Position numbers and translations under genes: made by a program. The notes below the pieces were generated by a model that was given only the letters and a program-made list of their open reading frames with translations, made no database searches and was not told where the DNA came from. A stretch of 64,000 nucleotides of DNA from JAGLCW01 sp964427915 (GTDB taxonomy: Bacteria > Caldisericota > Caldisericia > UBA6126), in contig CAYRWA010000080.1 in the NCBI GenBank assembly GCA_964427915.1, positions 1-64,000 on the forward strand. Reading direction: 5' to 3'. Shown in pieces: positions 52,775 to 63,700 of this stretch; position 1 is the stretch's first letter, and each line of letters opens with the position of its first letter.

Positions 52775-54046
52775 ATGAGTATACGATCGAAGACGCCTGT
52801 GGATTCAAAAAAGAAAAGCTATGTCAAAGAATTACTCCTACTCTTTTTTCTAGGATGTATTTTTTTGGCGTATTCCTCGATACCTTTTTCTACTACTATT
52901 TCTAGGTTGCCTTCACCAAAAACTCCAAAAGCAATTCCCCAACAACTTCAGCAACCTATATGCATTGAAATGATTGGAAATGTACCAGTACGAGATCAAA
53001 TACAGACAATTGAGTATTCTCAACAGGCTCCAAGTTTTACACTTTTATGGGGAGAAGGATCTGACGGTATTGGTTTAAAAGGATATGATCCGAGTGCCTG
53101 CAATGGCATATCATCGGGAGCTTTGCCAACGCAACTTCAGGCCATGGAAGATGATACTCTGTGGATCGCAGATGGATATGGCCCCCGCCTAGTTCGCGTT
53201 TCTTCTCGGGGTGAGATCATAGATGAGATACCACTCCCAGAACTTAGGCGACCCGAGATATCTCAAATACCTGCACTGGTTGGCTTTACTTTCCACATTG
53301 CAGAGGATCAAATCCTATATGTGATGGATACAGCCCAAAAAAGAATTCTATACTATAGTATGGAGGGGGAATTTCGCGGTTCTTTTGATATCGGTTTTGT
53401 TTTTTACAATCCCGAACGTTTGCTACAGGTAGATCCGTTTTTTTCGGTACTGCCAGGACCCATCTTTCGAATTCAAATTCACATGAAGGCCAATGAAAAT
53501 CGGTTGCTATCAGAAATTGAGGAGTTTGCTACAAAGGATGTTGCAACGACTTCTGTACAAGGATTTTATGATGTTCCGATTCAACCCTCTACCCACATTG
53601 GATTGTATGTGAACAAGGTAGCACGGATTATTTCTATTTTTGACCCCTCTCAGGAAGAAGCTTTCTTTTCTCATGGGAGTGAGGTGAAATTTTGTGCACC
53701 CCCGACCAATTTTTCCTCTGAAGAAATGTCATTTCAATTGCAACAAACTCGTTACAAAACAATGAGTCCTACATCCATCACTACAATATCCCTTTTTGAA
53801 CCACAATGGGAGGGAGGTGGATGCCTTGGGTGTGATAAAAATGGAGCGATATATTATTGGGTTGATTCGCATACGATTGGTATCATAGAGCCCCTTCATC
53901 AACAAAACCCAGAGATGAAAGTACGGTATATGAAGATTCCAAAAGGTTTTATGCATCCAGTAGCTGTCTTGCCAGGTGGTGGGATAGTTGGTATGCGAAC
54001 CGAAAAAGAATTGATAGAAGTGTATCGTTTTATTGCAGAAACCTAA
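52775..54046 (+). CDS. Membrane-anchored extracellular beta-propeller-like protein
   Basis: 423 residues. One N-terminal helix (about 19-41, LLLLFFLGCIFLAYS) leaves the rest outside. Repeats such as DDTLWIADGYGPRLVRVSSRG, MDTAQKRILYYSMEGEFRG and DKNGAIYYWVD are NHL/propeller-like blades (each is quoted in part). No catalytic motif. ATG 52775 chosen because residues upstream overlap the NlpC gene; Shine-Dalgarno is weak. May sense or bind surface ligands; function unknown. Confidence 0.65.
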   Translation: MSIRSKTPVDSKKKSYVKELLLLFFLGCIFLAYSSIPFSTTISRLPSPKTPKAIPQQLQQPICIEMIGNVPVRDQIQTIEYSQQAPSFTLLWGEGSDGIGLKGYDPSACNGISSGALPTQLQAMEDDTLWIADGYGPRLVRVSSRGEIIDEIPLPELRRPEISQIPALVGFTFHIAEDQILYVMDTAQKRILYYSMEGEFRGSFDIGFVFYNPERLLQVDPFFSVLPGPIFRIQIHMKANENRLLSEIEEFATKDVATTSVQGFYDVPIQPSTHIGLYVNKVARIISIFDPSQEEAFFSHGSEVKFCAPPTNFSSEEMSFQLQQTRYKTMSPTSITTISLFEPQWEGGGCLGCDKNGAIYYWVDSHTIGIIEPLHQQNPEMKVRYMKIPKGFMHPVAVLPGGGIVGMRTEKELIEVYRFIAET

Positions 54047-54060
54047 AAATACATTATGAT
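54033..54060 (+). promoter_or_regulatory. Promoter of the first C25 peptidase gene
   Basis: TTGCAG (54033-54038), 16-base spacer, TATGAT (54055-54060), overlapping the end of the upstream gene. A GGGGGAG Shine-Dalgarno (54085-54091) follows before the ATG at 54095. Confidence 0.55.
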
Positions 54061-54094
54061 AGGATTTATTTAATCTAATTTTTTGGGGGAGTAA

Positions 54095-57000
54095 ATGAAA
54101 CGAATAAGAATCATTGTGAGTATCTTGTTATCTTTTTTGTTGGGTGTTTCACCCTTGCTGTATTCTGAAGCTGTAGCAGCTACAAAACCGTACTCTTTTT
54201 TACAGCTATCCAATTCCATACAGGCCTCTTCAGAAGCTTCTTCAAAGCGGTCTTTTACCATTTCTTTGCAAGATGAGCTGCAAGTTCTTCAGCAAAAAGA
54301 AGGTCTTGTGTTTCAATTGCCAAATTGCTCTTATACATGTGATCCGGGCAAACCTCTTCTTCCAATTTATACAGAAAAAATTGCCATTGAATACAACAAT
54401 AGACCCAGCTATATACGAACGCAACATGTAGAAGCAAAAAAAGTGTCACTACCTCATGATACAGTCGTTTGTGCTCCTCCTGTGCAGACGTTTTTACATG
54501 CCGAAGATTTCCGGAAACAGATCGACCCAGAATCTGGTATTCATAATTCCAACACCATCCATGAAATGAATACAAATGAAATGATCAATACAAGCGTCTC
54601 TGTTTACGATTTTCAAAATGTCTACCCTAGTATAAATGTGCAACATGCTATCGAGAATTCTACCCAAGGGAGATTTCTTGTATTGCATGTCAATCCTATA
54701 TACCTATACCAAGGGTCTGTTTATGTGGTCACAAAGATTCACTTTGAAATTGGTTTGCAATCAACAGACGAAGAAGAAAGGCCTGACGAAAAGACCAACT
54801 CTTCTTTGATCTTGACTCCTGATGAACTACTTCCTCAGGCACAAGAACTAATGAAAATGCACCAAGAAGATGGATTTGATACATCCATTGTTCGCGTATC
54901 TGAGGTTCAAGCATATCCAGTAGCAGAGAGTCCTTCCATAAGCCTTGGTTTTGCAGATGCCCCTGATGATATTCGCAAAAGCATAGAAGCTTACGATGAA
55001 ACACTTGCTGGGCGTATTCGGTCAATGCTGCGAGAAAAATTGCAAGAGGATGCCGTTGATTATGTAACCATCCTCGGGGATGCTACCTATATTCCTCCTT
55101 CCTATTATGAATTTTCACCCGATATGCTTGATGCTATCGATCAATGGATTCCCACAGATATTTATTATGCATCGCCATTTTACGATGAAGAATTGACATT
55201 TGAGATCAGTATCGGCCGCCTTCCAGTCCAGAATAAAGAGGAGGCTCAACAGCAAATTGAAAAGATCAGGGGATACCGCCAGGGAGTTCAACAAAAAGAT
55301 GTATGGAAGAATAACGTGGCATTGTTTAGCGGAGATCCATTCCGAGGAGATTTTTTCGGAGAATTGGCACAATGTCGCGTTATTAACGAAGATATTTTTA
55401 ACGGATTCTCGATACATAAGAATTTTCAAACATCGCGATTGTTTAATAGGGAAGTGTTTTTGAATACACTGGAAAATGAACCCCAGACTTTTCTTTGGAA
55501 TATGGGACATGGATCTGGTACTGCATTCATGCTTGAGAAAGATACTGTAAAAGGGTCGGACTTGGAGCATCTTCCAGCCAGAAAGCAATTGCCAGTATTT
55601 GTAAGCGAAGCTTGTGGTAACGGATCCTGGGATACTCGATTTACAACTCCAGCAGATGTACCTTATACGAGGAGCTTTTCCGAAGCAGTTCTAGCTTCTC
55701 CCGGAGCTGGCATTGCTTATATTGGAGGAGCTCGAGTTAATTATGCCTCTTACAATATCACCGAAGAGAAATGTATCCAAAAGGTTTCTATGCTAGGATT
55801 TATGGACAGAATTGTGGAAGACTTCTTCCTAACTACAAACAAATATCCAAACCTGTGTTTAGGTGACTGGACGCTTAAAGCACTGGAACAATACTATGTG
55901 CATGATTATTCGGCTTCTATGTGGCTTCATCCTGCTCATATCAAAACTCTTTTCGGATTCACATTACTCGGAGACCCAACCCTGTCTATTCCTTTGCCTG
56001 AAAAATCGGATGCATATACGGTTCCAGAAATTGATATTACCGAGGGATTGTACGATTCGTTGTACGATACGATTCTTTCCATTGATCAAGAGGCCTTGTG
56101 TACAATTCAAACCGATTCTCCCTCTATTCAATACGTGTATGCATCGCTGGATCAAACTCAAAATGATATTTTTGAAACAAGAGAGATTTCTCAAACACAA
56201 GAGCAAATGATTGAAATGCCATTAAACTTTTTGCAAAAAGGCTATGCAACCATTCGTTTTTCCACAAACGATTACAAAGAAAAAAGAGCTGTTTTTGATG
56301 GACGGTACGAATACGATCTGTCTCTGCAAAAATCCTACGACGTTACGTTACTGCGACCGAATGAACAAAGGGCTCATTACGTGGAAGTGGTGAATGAGGG
56401 AATTCATACAGTCCGCAATGTAAAAGTTGACATAGTGAGTTCTACAGGAGACTCTGTTGGGAAGACTTTTCCTTTTGTGAACCGAGACTCCATGGAGTCG
56501 CTTTATTTTCAATACTCCTTTCCATCCGTGGGTGAATATTCAATTGAAACAACCATCCGTGATATCCAAGGAGAAAAATACATAGCTGATAACGAGCGAA
56601 CCACCTCTTGCAAGGTCCTTGATGATCCTATTTACCGCATTGGTATTCTTAGCTCCCAAATGTATTATCCCATATTTGCCCAAGAACTTCTTAATTTAGA
56701 AGAGTTGAACCAGAGATTTGCAGAAGAAAACCAGAATATTGAACTGCAGGTGGTTGAGTATATGAAAGATCCAAAAGGTCGCATTAGCTATAACCTTCTT
56801 GGATTTGATGCTCTTGTATTATTTGAATCTTTTTGGATTCCAGGTAATGCCAATCAAATGATTCAAGAGCTTGAGACATTTGTTCAAAACGGTGGAAAAA
56901 TACTGGGTATTCATTCTGCAATCCCTGGAAACGAAAGAATGAATATGAAATTCACAACATTGCAAACCTTTTTTGGGATTCGACCTGATGTATTGGTTTC

Positions 57001-60000
57001 TCAAGGTTTCGCAGAGGAAACAACAACAGATTTTCGGTTGGAAAGCGACTCAAAAACATATCAAATTGAAAACCAGTACATGTTGGTTCCAAAAGACGAT
57101 AAAGAGAGAGTACAAAACTGGACTAGTTCTCATCTACAAGAGAACTGCAAAGTGATAGGAACCAGTTCTCAAAAAGGATTATCCCTGATTCAAAAAGACG
57201 ACCATATCTTTTTCTTTACAGGGCTTCTGTACAACCGGTATTTTACTGATACATCCGACACTTTTCAACTGTTTCACGACCTTCTTTTATCATTGTTTGC
57301 TCCTGGTCACAAAACAACTATTACACTTGTTGAGAAAAAGGATTCTACGCCTTTCATTGCAGCCTATACGCCTTCTACCTGGATGGTTGAAGTGCAGAAT
57401 CATGGCAATATCCCAACGTCTGAAATATGGTTGCAGGTAGAACAAGAAGAGAAAGTGTTTCTGGGCGTTCTACCGGGGCACCAAAGAGTACGCTATGAGG
57501 TGATTTTGAAGAGCGAAGAGATTGGCCCTTGTTCGCATGAACTATCCATTTGGTCTGGTGATCAAAAAGAAGACCCTATTGACCACTATACGCTGCGGTA
57601 TATTGCCCAAAAACCTCATCCATCGAAAGAGGATTTATCCGTATCAATCCATCAATATGAGACAGGAACAACCATGTATGCTTTCGGCGACCATTACACC
57701 ATTTCTGGTACTGCATATCCTAGCTCCACACTTCGAATCGGAGATCAATCATATCCTGTTGACAGCAAGGGTAATTTCCAAGTACGTATCAGTCCTGAAG
57801 ATGCCCCTGAGTATCTACGATGTTTTGTAGAATATGACGATGTCCAAGGAGATCCTTTGGATATACCCTTGCAGTGGTTGGAACAAAACGAAGTGTACTT
57901 CCATATTGGAAATGACATCGTTATATCGCAAGGCGAGTCGGTAAAAATTGATTCACCTCCTGTTATTGCTAAGGGGAGAACAGTAGTTCCAATTTCAACC
58001 ATAGCAAATTGTTTTGGCGCTTCGATTGAGTGGGATGCAAACACCCAAACCATACAGTTGCGGTATATGAATCGATCTATATCGTTGCAAATCGGTAATA
58101 AAAATGCAATCAGAGTGGTGGAAGGGATAGAAGAAACCATTTCCATGGATACTCCTCCGATTATAATAAACGGGCGAACGATGGTTCCCCTCCGGTTTAT
58201 TGCGGATTGCTTTTCTGCTGAAATAGAATGGGAGGGAAGTTCTCAAGTTATTATTTTACGAGCGTATCGATCCAATTCTTTGAAACCTGCATTTGAAAAA
58301 ACTGAATCAGAACTACCATCTTCTTCTCAAAAAGAAGAAATTTTTACAGCCAAAGCAGAGATTCCTTCTTATGTACTGTCTTGCCAGGAATACGAAGACA
58401 ACCTTTTCGTAGCTACAAAGTATGGAATTCATCAGTACATGGAGGGAGAAGAAATTTCTTTTCATACGTATCCAAAAGAGTTTAACAATCAATTCTTATC
58501 CTACGATCCTGACAAATTTTCCTTTGCTGTTCACAAAGATTATTTCTTTGTTCCTAACAAGGAAGGAATTTATCGGATTCATCGAGATACACAGGAATTA
58601 TCCCTGTTTCTGCCAAAAGAGGAAAAGGATTTGCTTCTGGTAGCAAAAGAACACTACTATCGCATCGATGCAATGGTTCTTGTCGAAGATTTGTTATACA
58701 TATTGTGTCCTCGAAATGGCATGATGATATACAATGTTCACACCCAAGAACACCTGTATACGATTGGTTTGAAATATGGTACATCTATAACCTACTTGCA
58801 TCCTTATGTAGTAGCATCTACACGATACGACACCATAGCAGTTTACAATGTGTCTGAAGAATCTTTGCACATGTGTCAGGTAGAAAATTTGTATGAAAAC
58901 TTCAAAATTGTCTTTAAAGATGAAAAAACTTTGGCGCTGTATGATTTATATGACGAAAATGAATGGATCTCGATTCCATTTCAACAAATCTTATCACAGG
59001 ATTCTATTGACATGGAAGAGTGGGACGATATTTCTTCTTTCTCTCGATTTCGTGGAACCTTGGGTTATATTGCTAGCGGACCTTCGCATTATGGGATTGT
59101 GGTAAACTCTGTAGGAGGATTGCTAGATTTTACGTCAGAAATTGTGCAAGTCGATTTTCAAAAAGAGAAAGTCTCTTCTGTTTTAGAAGACGATATTTCT
59201 GATTGTAAGAGAATCCGGAATTGGATTCCCAATCCTAAGAATGTACGAATTGTCTCGCAAGCAAATCGATTGATCTGCACGCAAAATATACCTGGAAATG
59301 AGGATGTAGTATTTTATGCACAAGAGGGCAAGGTAGTACGTCATACTGTAAAAACAACGAAGAATCCCTACTTTTCTCGATCGCTGGGGTATGCCTGGGG
59401 AAATGATTCGTATTCTGTATTGAATTTGGATGTTGATTTCCAAGACGAGGAATTGCTCTTATTTTTGTTACTGGATGTAACTGATTTCAGCAAGGATAAG
59501 CCAGACCATAAAGGACCCTACAAGGTACGCCTTGAAAGTGGTGATTTTTCGATTGCTTCTTATGCATTTTCTGATGAATATTTAATCATCAATGATACAT
59601 ACAAAAACTCTCTGCTTTGGTTTAATTTTTCTTCTCGTTCTCTAGAAAACCGACAATACTGTATACCACAGGAGCAAAAAGACATTCCACTCTCCATTTC
59701 TAATCTTACTATGGTGGGCGACGTGCTGTACTTCCTAGATCCACTAGGGAAAGCAATATACTCATCAACATGTAAAGATGGTTTTGAGAAGGTATTGGAT
59801 TTGTCTGTTTTTACTACTTCCTTGCAAATGAATAACTTAGTGGTTGATGGGGGTTTCTTTTACATACATGATGCACTAACCAATGCTATCATGAAGTGCA
59901 ATGAGACAAAAATCGTGGAAACGATTCCAGTTGAGTCCATAGGAACTTCTTCCATTGTTTCTTTTGATATAGCAGGTACTGAAATCCTATATTACGATTC

Positions 60001-60712
60001 TTCCGAGGGTATTGTAGCTAAAGATTCTCTAGTTCTCGATGAACAAACTGTTTCCTCAGACGAAGACATTTTCTTTTCAACAGAAGACCTGACCATTGAG
60101 TTTTATGCAGGGTTGCAACGAACGGAATCTACGGGTATATATGTGAAAAAACCATTTGATAATCTTCAAGTAGTCATAGACGATCCAGAAATACAACTTG
60201 GTGAAATACAACAAAGACAATCTCAGGTTCTTACATTTACCATTACTGCTTTAGAAGAAAAAACGATCCAACTAAAAGTTGTTGTAGATGGATTTGAAAA
60301 AGTTCTTCCCATTCATCTGAAGCAAAAAGATCCGTTTGTTACTTTGTTTGACCAATCCATATTTGCTCATACCTGGAAGGGCGTTGTGTGGTCCAAAAAT
60401 CCATGTTTCATTCAAGAGAAACAACAGTTTTGCTGGATTGATATTGCATTCATGGAACAGCTGTTTCCCTGTGAGATTTATACAAAGAAAGACTTGTACT
60501 ACCTTTCATTTGATGACATTCTATTGGAAGCACAACCAAATGAAAACTGGTATGTGTATCAAAATGCCCAAGGACAAAGATATAGACGAGAAGGTACTTT
60601 GTTTCATAAAAATGTGGCAGGAGATGTATTCATTGAACCCACTCTCTATGCTACATATAAGAAAAATTTAATACATAGAAGAGCCAATTCTGTTACCATT
60701 TCTGGACGGTAA
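54095..60712 (+). CDS. Giant secreted gingipain-family (C25) peptidase with stalk and propeller domains
   Basis: 2205 residues. Signal peptide 1 to about 29 (cut near AVAA). Propeptide-like region to about 270; C25 caspase-fold domain about 280-635 with the catalytic dyad H472 (GHGSGT) and C507 (SEACGNGSWD), plus ILGDATYIPPSYY and GARVNYA. Then a CARDB-like domain (about 755-838), a glutamine-amidotransferase/ThuA-like fold lacking visible catalytic residues (about 846-1068; FDALVLFESFW, GGKILGIHS), a second CARDB-like domain (1073-1173), an Ig-like domain, a paired stalk domain (1267-1389), a propeller-like region (about 1426-1985), and a last stalk-like segment. No LPXTG. Substrate specificity cannot be read. 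Acts at or outside the cell surface. Confidence 0.88.
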   Translation: MKRIRIIVSILLSFLLGVSPLLYSEAVAATKPYSFLQLSNSIQASSEASSKRSFTISLQDELQVLQQKEGLVFQLPNCSYTCDPGKPLLPIYTEKIAIEYNNRPSYIRTQHVEAKKVSLPHDTVVCAPPVQTFLHAEDFRKQIDPESGIHNSNTIHEMNTNEMINTSVSVYDFQNVYPSINVQHAIENSTQGRFLVLHVNPIYLYQGSVYVVTKIHFEIGLQSTDEEERPDEKTNSSLILTPDELLPQAQELMKMHQEDGFDTSIVRVSEVQAYPVAESPSISLGFADAPDDIRKSIEAYDETLAGRIRSMLREKLQEDAVDYVTILGDATYIPPSYYEFSPDMLDAIDQWIPTDIYYASPFYDEELTFEISIGRLPVQNKEEAQQQIEKIRGYRQGVQQKDVWKNNVALFSGDPFRGDFFGELAQCRVINEDIFNGFSIHKNFQTSRLFNREVFLNTLENEPQTFLWNMGHGSGTAFMLEKDTVKGSDLEHLPARKQLPVFVSEACGNGSWDTRFTTPADVPYTRSFSEAVLASPGAGIAYIGGARVNYASYNITEEKCIQKVSMLGFMDRIVEDFFLTTNKYPNLCLGDWTLKALEQYYVHDYSASMWLHPAHIKTLFGFTLLGDPTLSIPLPEKSDAYTVPEIDITEGLYDSLYDTILSIDQEALCTIQTDSPSIQYVYASLDQTQNDIFETREISQTQEQMIEMPLNFLQKGYATIRFSTNDYKEKRAVFDGRYEYDLSLQKSYDVTLLRPNEQRAHYVEVVNEGIHTVRNVKVDIVSSTGDSVGKTFPFVNRDSMESLYFQYSFPSVGEYSIETTIRDIQGEKYIADNERTTSCKVLDDPIYRIGILSSQMYYPIFAQELLNLEELNQRFAEENQNIELQVVEYMKDPKGRISYNLLGFDALVLFESFWIPGNANQMIQELETFVQNGGKILGIHSAIPGNERMNMKFTTLQTFFGIRPDVLVSQGFAEETTTDFRLESDSKTYQIENQYMLVPKDDKERVQNWTSSHLQENCKVIGTSSQKGLSLIQKDDHIFFFTGLLYNRYFTDTSDTFQLFHDLLLSLFAPGHKTTITLVEKKDSTPFIAAYTPSTWMVEVQNHGNIPTSEIWLQVEQEEKVFLGVLPGHQRVRYEVILKSEEIGPCSHELSIWSGDQKEDPIDHYTLRYIAQKPHPSKEDLSVSIHQYETGTTMYAFGDHYTISGTAYPSSTLRIGDQSYPVDSKGNFQVRISPEDAPEYLRCFVEYDDVQGDPLDIPLQWLEQNEVYFHIGNDIVISQGESVKIDSPPVIAKGRTVVPISTIANCFGASIEWDANTQTIQLRYMNRSISLQIGNKNAIRVVEGIEETISMDTPPIIINGRTMVPLRFIADCFSAEIEWEGSSQVIILRAYRSNSLKPAFEKTESELPSSSQKEEIFTAKAEIPSYVLSCQEYEDNLFVATKYGIHQYMEGEEISFHTYPKEFNNQFLSYDPDKFSFAVHKDYFFVPNKEGIYRIHRDTQELSLFLPKEEKDLLLVAKEHYYRIDAMVLVEDLLYILCPRNGMMIYNVHTQEHLYTIGLKYGTSITYLHPYVVASTRYDTIAVYNVSEESLHMCQVENLYENFKIVFKDEKTLALYDLYDENEWISIPFQQILSQDSIDMEEWDDISSFSRFRGTLGYIASGPSHYGIVVNSVGGLLDFTSEIVQVDFQKEKVSSVLEDDISDCKRIRNWIPNPKNVRIVSQANRLICTQNIPGNEDVVFYAQEGKVVRHTVKTTKNPYFSRSLGYAWGNDSYSVLNLDVDFQDEELLLFLLLDVTDFSKDKPDHKGPYKVRLESGDFSIASYAFSDEYLIINDTYKNSLLWFNFSSRSLENRQYCIPQEQKDIPLSISNLTMVGDVLYFLDPLGKAIYSSTCKDGFEKVLDLSVFTTSLQMNNLVVDGGFFYIHDALTNAIMKCNETKIVETIPVESIGTSSIVSFDIAGTEILYYDSSEGIVAKDSLVLDEQTVSSDEDIFFSTEDLTIEFYAGLQRTESTGIYVKKPFDNLQVVIDDPEIQLGEIQQRQSQVLTFTITALEEKTIQLKVVVDGFEKVLPIHLKQKDPFVTLFDQSIFAHTWKGVVWSKNPCFIQEKQQFCWIDIAFMEQLFPCEIYTKKDLYYLSFDDILLEAQPNENWYVYQNAQGQRYRREGTLFHKNVAGDVFIEPTLYATYKKNLIHRRANSVTISGR

Positions 60713-60722
60713 TGTCTATAAT
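60693..60722 (+). promoter_or_regulatory. Possible promoter of the second C25 peptidase gene
   Basis: Perfect TATAAT at 60717-60722, right after the stop of the first C25 gene, with TTACCA (60693-60698) 18 bases upstream. Read-through from the upstream gene is also possible. Confidence 0.4.
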
Positions 60723-60754
60723 TAAGATAGCTTTTGCGTAATCTGGAGGCTCTT

Positions 60755-63700
60755 ATGAAACGTCTACAATCGGTTGTTGTTTTTGTTGTAGTTTCTTTGC
60801 TTTGTTTGTCGCATATACCTGCTTTGCATGCACAGGTTAATCGTCCTGTCTTGGACGATATTCTACCTGCTACATTGCAAGTCCATGTTCAAAACCCAGC
60901 AAAGCTTCGCATTAAAACGATTCAAAGAGCCTATTGCTCCGATACATTATTAATGGAACCATCTCAAGAGGGCAACCGAATTTCACTAGGATCACTGCCT
61001 TCTTTTTATCAACCCCAGAAGCCCATTGTCCCTATGGATACATTTCAATATCCTCTAGGTTCTAGCGAGACCATAGCCTATATAAAAACTGTTTCTATGA
61101 AGGTTCAGAAAATGCCCTTAATGGGGATTCCTTTGGAAATTGCCCAAGAACCTCTCCCCATTAACGAGTTAACTACTATATCGGAGGGAGAATCTGACTT
61201 TCTACCCACACATCTAGAAGCATCCACAATGAAATCTAAAGTTGTGGTTGCGCAAGAGATTCAAACAGTTTTCCCTAAAGAAAACGTCCGTTTCATTGTA
61301 TCCGGAAACACATCCAATCGATATGCACAAATAACATGTTTCCCTGTTTTTCTATATCAGGGAGATTTATACCTTGTCGAAAAATACACTTTTGAAATAG
61401 GGTGTACTACTCGTTCGTATGTTGCTTCTAATAAAGCTTCAAAAAAAGCTATAATTCTTACTCCTGATGAATTCCAAAAAGAAGCAGAAGTACTACAAGA
61501 GATTCAAGAAGAACGAGGCTATTCATCTACCATTGTTCCTTTGTCCAGTATGCAGGACTATTCTCCTGCAGAAGCTCCGACCTATCCTTCTGTATCTGGT
61601 TTTTTAGATGTGGCGGAATCGGTGCGAAACCGAGTTTCATCCTACGACTATGAGTTGGCTTTTAAAATCCGATCCTATTTGAAAGAAACCATAGAAGCAG
61701 AGGGGGTGAATTATCTAACCATTCTCGGAGATGCTACTTGCGTCCCCCCTTCCTATTACATCTTATCACCCGACCGAAGGAACACTTACGATCAGTGGGT
61801 CCCCACAGATATTTACTACGCCTCTCCTCATGCAAAGGGTGTTGAAGTTCCCATGGAAATTGCTGTTGGAAGGCTATCTGTGCGAGATAAACAAGAAGCT
61901 GCTGCTGTTGTCCACAAACAAAAGCTTTACTCCCAGCTTGTAGCAGACGATTCTTCATGGCTTTCAAATGCTACCATTATGGCAGGAGCACCCTTTGGAG
62001 AACACTTTTTAGGAGAATTAGCAACATCCAGAAGTGTCAATTTAGATTATTTTTCTTCTCTCCAGGTTGAAAAATTGTATCGGACAGAAAACAAATTTAA
62101 CAAAGATGAATTTATGCGCGTTTTACAGGAAGGGAAAAGGGGATTTTTATGGGCTTTTGGTCATGGTTCTGGAGAAGGACTGGCTTTGGAGCCAGGGTAT
62201 GCCAATGCAAAAGACCTATTGTCTGTACCCCAGAAATCGTATCTGCCTATTGTTCTAAGCGAAGCTTGTGGCAATGGTGCATGGGATAATCGGTTGGCAA
62301 GCGCTTCCTTTAAAAACAATACTGATTATGCCTATCCAACAAGTTTTTCCGAAGCAGTTGTCTTGTCAGAAGGAACTGGTATCGCTTATGTCGGAGGTGC
62401 TCGAGTAAACTATGCTGGATGGTCTTTGCATTATCAAAATGGTATTGCGCAGTTGAAATCTATTCATTACATGGATGCAATATTGGAATACTTTATGAAA
62501 GGATTTTCAGAAGGCGAGGGGGCCTTGGGTGATTGGGCATTGAAAGCTATGACATATTATGCCGATGAACAACTAATGTGGGGAATGAATGGTGCCAATG
62601 TAAAAACGTATTTTGGATTTACTTTACAGGGAGATCCTACCATTGAGTATCCTTTTCAGTCTGTTCAGACTTCTTCTAAGACTCCCGAAATCCTTCCTGT
62701 AAAAACGCAACCTGAAGATTTTCGTAATTGGCCTCTTTTTTCTATTGATGATGGTCAGGAATTGACGATTCAATCTGTGGAAAGCGTTTTACGCGTTGTC
62801 AAAGCGGAGTATTCGAATATGAATGCACCTTTTGTTGAAGACATGCACATAGAATCTACCGGGCAGGGTATTCATCAAAAGACCTTTAACCAATTGGACA
62901 AAAAGACATATGCTCTTCGATTTATTACTCCAGATCAAAAAGAACAACGAATTGTTTTTCATGGTCGATACAATCATGATGTTGTCATTGAATCTTCTGC
63001 AGTGCAAACCCTTATGCGTCCTGGAGAAAGTCGTTGTCAATACGCAACTGTGAGAAATGACGGGATTTTTCCTGTAACAGATTGCGATGTTGTACTAATA
63101 GAAGATGACAAAGAGATTCATAGAGTACAATACCAAAATATTCCTGTGCTTTCTAAGAAAATCTTTTACTACAATGCTGGACCAAGCCTTATTGGGAAAA
63201 AAGAATACCGCATTGAGACACAAAATCTGAAAGACGAATCCAATAGATCGGATAATACCATTCAATGGAGTACCCAATGCACAAATGAACCCTTGCTTCG
63301 CATAGGAGTTCTGACGGCAGAATCTGGCATAACACCCGATTACATCAAAAGAGCTCTTGATGTAGATGCATTGAATTCTTATTTTGCCTCCCAGAATGAA
63401 CCAATGGAAATTACGCAAGTACCACTGCAATTCTATGAAGATGGTTCCTTGTCTTTTGAAACACTTGGCTACGATGTGATTGTATTGTATACCAATAATT
63501 TTTCCCCCACTCAACCCCTTCAGTCTTGTCAGGCTGCTTTAGAGAGGTTTACAGACCACGGAGGAGTAGTTCTTGGCATGTTGTGTCTGGGACAATCCAA
63601 CAATGGTGTTAACCTGCAACCTATACAATCCTTTTTTGGCATTGATCCAGAAGACTCTTTCCAGTTGTATCGTACATCTACCACCGATACCGAAATCGTT

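Noticed and set aside
60660..60712. LPXTG or type IX sorting signal at the C-terminus of the first C25 peptidase
   Set aside because: The last residues (NSVTISGR) show neither an LPXTG motif with a hydrophobic tail nor a sorting domain.
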